From Mesostigma viride (lineage: Eukaryota > Streptophyta > Mesostigmatophyceae > Mesostigmatales > Mesostigmataceae), in assembly GCA_009746045.1 (NCBI GenBank), contig RPFO01001299.1:1-36725 (forward strand): 36,725 bases of DNA. Direction: 5' to 3'. The translations under genes were made by a program, and so were the position numbers. This document shows, piece after piece, positions 28,934 through 36,725 of the stretch (position 1 is its first letter; each line of letters begins with the position of its first letter). The notes beneath the pieces are model-generated. The model did not search any database, was not told the DNA's origin, and saw nothing but the letters and a program-made list of their open reading frames with translations.

Positions 28934-31287
28934 TTATGAAGGGGTTACCGCGGGCGCCCCCCACTTGGCCACGAGGTAGCCTCGGATCAGTTCTAGTTGG
29001 GCGCTCGTCTTGGCGGCCTTGTACAGCAAGATCTCTCCTATCCACCCGTCGAACGATTGCGTGGGGTCCGATCGCCGCGCTCCGATGTCCAGGCTGCCCA
29101 CTACAGGCTGGCCGATCGTGCCCGACACGTTCGTCCCGGCGCGGCCGTCGAATCTCGTGATCATCGTGGCCGGCGACTCGCTCGTCTTCAGGGACATCGC
29201 GAACACGTGCGGTTGGTCATCGAAGAATTCGGCGCTGTTGCACGTGGTCTCGTAAACGCCGGTTTTCGGGATCCAGAACACGACGTTCGACGTGTTGCTG
29301 TACACGCAACGAACTCCCGCTCCCAACATGTATCCAGCGAATCCGGACGTGGCGGTCGCGGGGTACGCGTATCCCGTGTTCTGTTTGGCGACGATCACCG
29401 CGGTCAAGTCGGGGCGGACCCAAATATTGTCGGCGACGAGGTGTTCTCCCGCGTGGTTGAATCTCAGCGCGCGTCGGGAATGGATGCCGCTGGACTCGTT
29501 CCTCGGCCGGATGCTCGAAGCGGTCTGGGTCACGTGCAAGCCGTTTGGACTCTTATCCCTCACCAGCGCGACCCGGTCGGTGTCGTTCGCCATCGCGGTC
29601 CCCGCCACGTCGGTGAATAGCGTGGTCTGGTCGGACGCGTCGTACCACGCCAAGACGTCCGCGTCCGCGGCGGGGTCGTACGGCGTGTGAGTGAACGTCA
29701 GCGGGGTCGCTGCGGTGTTCCCGTCCCCGTTGGAGAACGCGACCGCGTCGGCCGCCACGCTCACGGTGGTAGGGGCGTATGACGCGTCGGGCGTCACGGA
29801 GAAGGAGTAGGATGCCCCGCTGCCGGTCAAGTTGGACGCGGTCCCGTTCGTCACGGAGATGTCGCCCAACGCGAATCCGGTGACCGGTCCGCTGAAGGTC
29901 GCTTGGACGGTCACGGGGCTCGCGTTCGGAACGAGACTGCTGGTCACCAGGTGGGGCTTGGCGTCGACGGTAATCGCGTGTTCGTACATGCTCGAAAAGG
30001 CGCCCGACGACCCTTTGGCGATCACGTAGACGTAATGCGTGCCGTCCGCTAGTCCCGAGAACGTGAGCGGGCCGGTCCCTACGACCCCGTCGCCGCCCGT
30101 GATGGGGAAGGCGCCGTATGCCGCCAAGTCGGTAGCGGCCGCCCCGGACTTTGTGTACAGCTCGCTCGCGGTGGCCGCGTTCTTCCGGGATGAGTACACC
30201 CTGCACACGACTCCCATGTTTCTCCCCGCGGTCTGCGTGATCCCGTGAGTCACGGTCACGGACCGGCCGACGACCACGGGGGCGGCGACGGTGCCTCCAA
30301 AAGCGTCCGAGGGAGGAGTGGACGGCGCCGTCTGGAGACTGATGGTCGCGTACGTGAGCGGGTTCGTTTGTCCGTTGAACTCGGTCAGCGCGATTCTCAT
30401 CTGCACGCGGATGGCCGCGGACGACGACACGTCTACTGGCTTCCCCATATTGCGACTGCTCTTCCAGTTCCATCGCCCGTCCGAGTGGAGTCCTTTGACG
30501 TTGACGAACTCGTCCGGTTGCGTGAGGTCGAACTCGCGATACACTTCGTTTTCGTACAATCCCGTGTCCACGGCGGAATCCAGGATCCGCAGGGTGACGT
30601 GGATCTTGCACGTTCCTCCCGCCGTCGACGCCAGCTGTAAGTTGTGGACGGACACCCGCGCCTCGGTTATAGAAATCGCCGTTTGGGTCGGGAACGCGTT
30701 GCGGACGACCGCGGGACCGAAATCGGCGTATCCGCTCATCTGCCAGGGGATCGATCCGAAACGCGCCGTGCGAAATTCGGGTTCGTAGTACGCGTCCATG
30801 ATCGAGAAGGGGTGCAAAACACGAGTTGATTGTTGGGAGCGGCAGTCGCGATGTTCCAAGCCCCCCATTTGCCGTTCACCCACGAAAGCATGTTGCCCGT
30901 GTTGATACTCCCGTTGACCCTCGCGTCGACGATCAGCGCGTTTCTCGTTCCGTGCACGAACGCGGGGCGTCGAGGGGTGGCGTCTACTCTGCTCTTTGGA
31001 ACGAGACACTGCGACGAGACCTTCGAGTAGTCCACGTCACCGTCCGCGGTCCCATCGGACGGGAGGACTGCGCGCGAAGGGATTTTCACGACCCCTGTCA
31101 CGCAGACGTCCGAATGGAACGACGATCCGTCGTCGGAGGAAAGGGACGCGATGTCCGGAAATCCGTCCCTCTTCCCCACCGTGACCGCTCCGTCTTGACA
31201 CGTCAGTCGCCACGTGTCGTCGTTCCGGTCGGCGTCCGCGATCTCCATCATCGCGATTTTCGCGGATTTCCTCGTGCGAGATGTCAT
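28934..31287 (-). CDS. Adhesin/fibre-like paralogue with one Ig-like repeat and LamG-like end; one frame break
   Basis: About 784 codons. The N-terminus (MTSRTRKSAKIAMMEIADAD) and the blocks PSRAVLPSDGTADG, CKIHVTLRILD and LTQPDEFVN parallel the protein at 24753-28801. It has the FnIII/Ig-like part and one Big_12-type repeat (VTGFALGDISVTNG), then a LamG-like domain beginning VLAWYDASDQTTL, the DASD form common in bacterial and phage proteins. The frame switches near 30815, at a CCCC run just before FSIMDAYYEPEF. The two genes are head to tail and clearly arose by duplication. Confidence 0.83.
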
Positions 31288-31323
31288 GTTCGCGCTCGAC
31301 TCACAAAATGGGCGTCGATTTTA

Positions 31324-32180
31324 TTACGTCCCCAGATTGGAGGAGGTCAATTGGACGGCCACGGCGATGTTCGTTCCCGTGTAATCGGACAATTGGACGT
31401 ACACGACGTCACGGTAAGCGATCGTGATGGGAGTGATGGGCACGTTCGCCCACGCGGCTCGGACGCCCATCACGGTTTTCTGCACCATGGCACCGGTGGA
31501 CAGGGTGTACGTGTCCAATGTGATGGGTCCGCTATCGTCTTGGTGATGCTTCTTCACGAGGACGGTGAACGAGTGACTCGCCGCGTCGGGGAGATTATTC
31601 GCGCTGATCGAGAGGTTGCTTACCACGAACTGGAATGGCGCCGGGGCGCTCAGGGCGTTCCTCCGCCCGTGACCATCGTGACGGGGTCGACCCGCTCATG
31701 TCGCCGCTGTAGTGGTACACTTCGGTCCAGTAAGGTACGCGGATCGGCGTGTTCGTCCATGCCGTCCCGTTCCACGCCAGGACGTCGTTACTAGACGGCG
31801 TGCCCGTGTACTCGACGTCGGTCGCGTCCGACAGGGCGGCGGGGACGACGGCAATCGCGTCCGCGTACGCCTTCGTGACCGCGTCGTTGGGTTCGGTCGG
31901 CGCGCCGCCCAGGATCACCTTCCCGGTCACGAGGAGGTCGTGTCCGTCGGCGATCCTGACGTCGTTGCTGAACTGCCAGTACGGCGCGACGGCCGGGCCT
32001 TGGACCCGATGCGTCCTCCTTGTACGTCAACGCATCCCTAGACACCCCCGTGGACTCGTTGTTGAACCTCATGTGCAATTGATCGTTTTCCATGTTCAAT
32101 TCGAAATCTCCTATGTTGCCACCTCCTTGCACGTCGTTTTCGACTATCAACGAGGTCACGCGCACGGTTCCGAATGTCAT
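31324..32180 (-). CDS. Fibre-like structural protein; frame breaks
   Basis: About 285 codons in three consecutive frames: MTFGTVRVTSLIVENDVQGG to about 31990, then KVILGGAPTEPNDAVTKAYADAI to about 31690, then VSNLSISANNLPDAASHSF to the stop. NDAVTKAYAD and a DVLAWNGTAWTN-type segment are typical of phage and viral tail-fibre shaft proteins (established pattern). The breaks fall near GGCC/GGGC runs and look like consensus indels. Only 37 nt separate it from the next gene on the same strand, so it may belong to a fibre gene cluster. An AT-rich stretch (32190-32225) lies just upstream and may be its promoter. Confidence 0.65.
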
Positions 32181-32299
32181 TTGCGGTGGGAGAGACGTTG
32201 ATATTAATAACAAGCAAATAATTTAAGCATCCTCGCATCCACACGTCGTCCTAGGCGGTAACCGAGTCTATCGAACGCTCTTATCAAACGCCTCGCGAT

Positions 32300-34657
32300 T
32301 CAGCGGACGGGGCACGCGCCCCCCGCGCACTCGACCACGTCGATCATCTCGTCACTGTGGAAAACTCCGTCGTATTCGACGGCCGAAATGCGCGCAACGT
32401 ACTCGTCGTACGCGGCCTTGCTCACGACCTCCTGCGGCAGGTAGACGTACCCCAGGTCCTTGGCGGTCTTGGTGGGATCGGCGCGGTAGAGGAACGACAC
32501 GCCGACGTACGCGTCCCAGTTGCGGACTAGCCAGGACACGATCGCGGGGACCTCCTTGGGGTCGTAGGACACGGTGCAGCTGACGTTCTGGTCGCACCAG
32601 TTGTTCATGAGGGTCTTGTACCTCTCCAGTTGGTCCACGGCCGTCTCGGCGTTGACCTCGATCTCCTCGGTCGTCCCGTCGGCGCGCGTGACGGTTTTCT
32701 TCGCGAAGGGCACGTTGGCGTACGAGATCGGGAACGTCACGAGGACCGACTCGGATTCGAACGGCTTGTCGAAGACGCGGTATCCGGCGACGCGGAACCG
32801 CTCGACGATCGGGTCGTGGCGCGAGAACGTCACGTTGTTGAAGATGTACTTGCCGAGGGGTTTGTGAACGCCCTCGGGGACCTCGCCCCATTGGGCCGTG
32901 GACATGATCTTGGACAACGTGCCGGAGGGCTTGATGCACGTGACGTTCTTCGGGTACGGAAGCTTGAGTTCCTCCGCCATCGAGTACGCGGCGTGGGTGG
33001 CGATGTTTCGCATCCTCCTGAAATCGTACGGCTGCAGGTCGGGCCTCGCCACGATCCCGGTGAGCCCCACGCCGCAAAGGCGGAGGAATTGATTCGACAG
33101 GTGCCATGCCTCTTGCAGGATCTCGTCCCTGAGGTCGACGTTGGTCTGTCGGTAGTTCATGCGGCCGGCGAGGACGAGCGCGCGCTCCAGTCCGGCCTTG
33201 TTGCCCTCCTTGAACGCGGCGATGTTGACCTCGGTCAGATTGCAGAAAGACTTGTTCGCCAAGAGGATCTCGCCTGCGGCATCAAGGGCGGCAAGGTCCG
33301 ACATGTGACGCGTGACAGTATTAGTTTTGTGGCAATGCGACGATCGGGAACGAGACAGAGAGGTGTACGCGACAAGGGATACGGCTCGGTTTGTTCACAT
33401 ACCGCACGGGTTGCAGCCCCGCGTCCAGGGCGCCCGCTTCCTGGCGGCCTCCAGGTTGAACAGGCCGGGCTCGGACCCCCCTCCCTCCTGGATGATCTCG
33501 AACAGCTCCTCGACCTGCTCGACGGACGGCGCGGTCTGGAAAACGAGGCTGTTGTTCGACTGCTGGCGGTGCGCGTTGTTCACCCAGAAGTCTTTCTTGG
33601 CCGTCGCGAACTCCCGCCACTCGGAGTCTCCGTAATCGCACAACGCGATCTCCGCCGAACGGCGGCTGGACAGCATCGTGCCCAGGAGGTTGACGATGTC
33701 CAGGATGTCCATCTTCGTCAGCAGCTGGTCGGCGCGCGTGGACATGATCTCGGAGATCTTCTTGAACGCGTTCGCGATCTGCGCGTCCCCGGAACACCGC
33801 CATTTATACCCTTTGAGGAGGGTCCCGGGCGGGCGGATCTCGCTAAAGTCGAGCACGAGCTTGGCGGCCGGGTACTTTCCCGCCATCAGCTTGCCGACCG
33901 CCTTCGCCCACGCGACGGCCGAGTCGCCCACGGATATCGTCCACGTCCTCGTGTCCGGGTCCCACGTCTCCCTGTTGGACTCGCGCCCTCCGCCCGTCGC
34001 GCGCGTCGATCGGACCACCTCGATCGTCGGGATGGCGCACGCGAACCCGTTCAGCGTTCCGGTGACCGGCTTGAACCCGACCCTGTGGGCGCGCACGGTT
34101 GGGATCGGACGTGAATGCTACGGGTGAGTATTGGCAACCCATCAACACGGTGATCGTCAGAGGCGACGGACAAACAAACGGTCGGACACTTGTCCGCTCA
34201 ACAGCGCGCGAACTTACCCGCATCCCTGCAGCAGCAGCCACAGGACGTCCACGAGGTCGTACACGGTCTCCACGATCGTGAACGAACAGTTGTACATGCA
34301 ACTTTCCCTCCTCCGGCTCAACTCCGTGCCGCCCAGGAAGAGCGTGCGGCCGGCCGGGGCGATGTACCGATGCAGAATGTGCTCTCGCAGGTCCTCCAGC
34401 TCCCGGAACTCCCGCTCCTCCAGCGGCGACCCCTTCGCGCGCACCCACAGCCACTCCTGGTGGCGGATGACGCGGTCCACGACCTGGTCCCACCGCTCCA
34501 GGTGCACGTCGTCCTCCAGGGGGCGGTGGTACGTTCGCAGACAGATCGCCATCGCCCGATCCGTCGGGTTCGTCGGCTCGAGCGCCATCTTGGACGAGGC
34601 GGCGGACTTCGCGGTGCCGCCGGACATCGGGAGGGGTATATCGGTAGGTTGGGACAT
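32300..34657 (-). CDS. Adenosylcobalamin-dependent class II ribonucleoside-triphosphate reductase, three exons
   Basis: Reduces ribonucleoside triphosphates to deoxyribonucleotides using coenzyme B12. Exons 34657-34218, 34082-33403 and 33273-32300 join to exactly 698 codons (697 residues), close to the Lactobacillus monomeric RTPR. Motifs: GRTLFLGGT and SCMYNCS (first redox cysteine), GCGVGF formed across intron 1, NPCGE formed across intron 2, FCNLTEVN (thiyl-radical partner region), KPSGTLSK, and the C-terminal CAGGACPVR pair that re-reduces the active site. All expected cysteines are present. Most large DNA viruses use class I enzymes, so class II here is unusual and implies dependence on host B12. 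It is divergent from the gene at 34718 with 60 nt between. Confidence 0.93.
33274..33402 (-). other. Intron 2 of the ribonucleotide reductase gene
   Basis: GTATGTG donor and GCCGCAG acceptor on the minus strand, 129 nt, with ACTAATAC branch-like sequence. Removing it restores NPCGE, which holds the catalytic cysteine. Confidence 0.9.
34083..34217 (-). other. Intron 1 of the ribonucleotide reductase gene
   Basis: GTAAGTT donor and CCCACAG acceptor on the minus strand, 135 nt. Removing it restores the family-invariant GCGVGF motif, which is strong support for splicing. Confidence 0.88.
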
Positions 34658-34717
34658 TTGTGCGCGTCCGAACGCGTCTCAAGAAATATCCGCCGTGTTA
34701 GGTAAGTACGCGCGGAA

Positions 34718-36725
34718 ATGGGCGATGTCCTGAAGAACCTCGGGACGTGCAAGGCCAGGAAACTCTACGCCAACGAGCTGTGGTCCGGCGATGGACTCAC
34801 GGACGCGAAGAATGTCCTTCTCGTGGGCCACACCAACGTCGACCTGCTGCCGAACAAGGAGAACAACAGCGCCATCGGGGCGGTCTCGCAGATAAACAAG
34901 TCCACGCATCGTGTCAACGTCCACGGCGATCTGGCCGTCCACGGGGATTTGGTGAACAACGGCCGGATCACGACCACGTCGACGGGGTTGGAAGTCGCTC
35001 CGGCACGTGGCGCGGTACGACTGGCGGGGTATACCGACATCGACATGGTACCGAACAGGGAGAACGGGAGCGACGTCGGATCGATATCCCAGGTGAACAA
35101 GGCCACGCACAGGGTCAACGTGCACGGGGACCTGGCCGTACACGACGACCTGCTCGCGTCCGACGTCAAATCGCTCGGATCGACCCTGCGGCTGTCCGGG
35201 ACCTCGGACGTCGCCGTCGACTCGGACCTCGTTGTGACCGCGACCGGCGGGGGCAAAGGCGTGATCTCCTCGTCCGTCGGAGATATAGAATTGCGGCCCG
35301 CGAGCGGCACCGTGAAGGTCGTCGGCAACGTGGAGATCGCCGGATTGGTGTCGAGCGTCACGATCAACGCGGTCACGAACGAGGTGGAGGACACGACCCT
35401 CTCCCTCGCGAACCCCGCCCACGCCTTGGTCGCTCATTGGCCGTTCGACGGGGACTCGCTCGTCGACGTGGCGGGGTCGGCGATCGCGATGACCGTGGAA
35501 GGAGGGGCGATCCTCGGCGGGCAGTTCAAGACCTCCGTCGACGGGGTCGGCACGGCCTCCGTGGCCAACGCGGCGTTCCCGTCCGTCACGGAGTCCTTCG
35601 ACGTGGGGTTCAACGTCACGTTCGTGGACGGTCTCCCCATCTCCGGGAGGGGCGTCGCGCGGTACGGACATGTGACGGACGAGGCCCAATCCTTCACTCT
35701 TTCCCTGGCGAACGCCGCGAGTTTCCAGGTGACCGGAGGGGGGCGGACCCCGTCATTGGCGCGTTCTTGTTCGCGACGAACGTGCCGTATGCGTTCCGGA
35801 TCGTCCGCGAGTACGACGCGGTCGACCCGCACCTGTCCACCGTGAAGGTGTACGTGAACAACGTGATCCGGGCGTCCGCGACGGGGGGCACGTCGCTCGC
35901 GGTCACCGCGATCCCGTCCCTCCCCTCGCTCGTTCTCGGCGACGTCCAGGATCTCGGACTCGGACACGAGGTGCGAGTGGACAACATCAAGATCCAAATC
36001 CCCACACCGCCGACGAACGCCTACGCGGACGGGGCGGGGATCCGGATCGAGGGGGACGGGAAGGTGGACTCGGTGGCGGCCCCTCGCGCCATCACGTGGA
36101 GGAAGGGCGACGTGCAAGAGGCCGGGGACCACACGGGGGCGTATTGGCACTTCGAGGGCGGTCAGCTCGTGTTCTCGCGCCTGGTCGCTTCGGCGTCTCG
36201 CAAGGCGCCCGGGACCGACATCCTGCTGAGTTCGCTCCCGGACGGCGCGGCCGAGACGCATCACTACCCCTTAAACACTTCCTCGGCCCGCGTGGGTCAG
36301 CCGACCTTCCTTTCGAACCACGGGCCCGGGGAGTTCGACGACCAGACGGACCGCGTGTGGAAGTCCAAATTCGACACGGCCACGACCGCGTCGTACGTGT
36401 CCGCGTCCCACGCGTCCATGAAGTACCGCGGAGGACGGAACCACGCGGTTGCGACGGTCACGGTGAAACCCAAGACGTCCCTCGGCGCGTGCACGGGCGC
36501 GGGCTACCCTTTCGCGCGCAACACGTCCGTCGCGACGATTGCCGCGAGTCCGTCGGGCACTCTCGAACTGTTCGCGTTCGGTTCCCTCTCGACCCCCGGC
36601 GAGCACGTCCGCGTGTGGGTGTTCAAGGGCGGCGCCCTGCTGGCGTCCAACGGTCTGGTCTACGCGGAGACCTCTTCCCCCGTGGTGGCGTCGCGCGAGT
36701 TCCAGCTGGGCGTGGGATCGGCGTT
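34718..36725 (+). CDS. Fibre-like protein with LamG-type domain, runs off the window; one frame break
   Basis: Starts MGDVLKNLGTCKARKLYANE. Two related N-terminal segments each contain a THRVNVHGDLAV motif after a VGHTNVDLLPNKEN or AGYTDIDMVPNREN stretch (about 90 residues apart). A LamG-like domain follows (LVAHWPFDGDSLVDVAGSAI). Near 35740 a GGAGGGGGGCGG run breaks the frame. The next frame is open from there to the window end without a stop (ADPVIGAFLFATNVPYAF onwards, through HVRVWVFKGG near the end), so the gene is partial at its 3' side. Probably a virion surface or fibre protein, matching the adhesins nearby. It is transcribed away from the reductase gene. Confidence 0.8.

Noticed and set aside
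32630-34114. A 494-residue plus-strand frame opposite the ribonucleotide reductase
   Set aside because: Antisense of an exon-confirmed enzyme gene; Arg/Val-rich with no motifs.
1-36725. tRNA or rRNA genes
   Set aside because: I saw no cloverleaf-like or rRNA-like sequence by eye; a covariance-model search would be needed to be certain.

Overview
This GC-rich window looks like one end of the genome of a large DNA virus that infects a eukaryotic microbe. The evidence is short GT-AG spliceosomal-type introns, AATAAA poly(A) signals, TATA and CCAAT promoter elements, a viral-type SET methyltransferase, a D6/D11-like (VETF/NPH-I type) SF2 helicase, and long repeat-filled intergenic regions. No capsid protein, DNA polymerase or packaging ATPase is in view, so I cannot place it. 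Nucleocytoviricota or Mirusviricota would both fit; this is inference.

Positions 1-6819 form one giant palindrome. Two arms of about 3.4 kb meet at a 23-base unpaired centre (3391-3413) and the symmetry runs to the first base of the window. This is what a covalently closed hairpin telomere looks like when reads pass around the tip, although a head-to-head replication junction would look the same. Each arm carries a SET-domain histone methyltransferase gene and a small unknown gene, transcribed divergently from a CCAAT-rich region. The arms differ by scattered indels. Each arm breaks the genes at different places, which points to consensus errors rather than real pseudogenes.

Positions 6820-20900 are accessory. 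Small genes (a relative of the SET protein C-terminus, a Zn-ribbon protein, several orphans, a zinc-motif/coiled-coil protein, a likely myristoylated protein) are separated by fold-back palindromic elements (8641-9489, 16250-17080, and a half copy near 17313-17580), a 14-unit 23-bp G-box array, 28-, 61- and 112-bp tandem repeats, and a composite element GCCACGTGGC-N8-ATTGG found at four loci with fixed spacing.

Positions 20900-36725 are denser and more virion- and core-like. They hold the SF2 helicase with a long disordered N-terminus, a tail-anchored Ala-rich protein, two paralogous adhesin or fibre proteins with bacterial Ig-like repeats and LamG-like ends, a third fibre-like protein, an adenosylcobalamin-dependent class II ribonucleotide reductase with two introns, and a large LamG-containing fibre-like protein that runs off the window. 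Several of these genes have a single frame break at a G/C homopolymer, so the consensus probably has uncorrected indels throughout.

Taken together, the end region may code for host chromatin modification (SET protein), the middle is a repeat-driven variable zone, and the right part supplies transcription, nucleotide metabolism and surface/attachment proteins.
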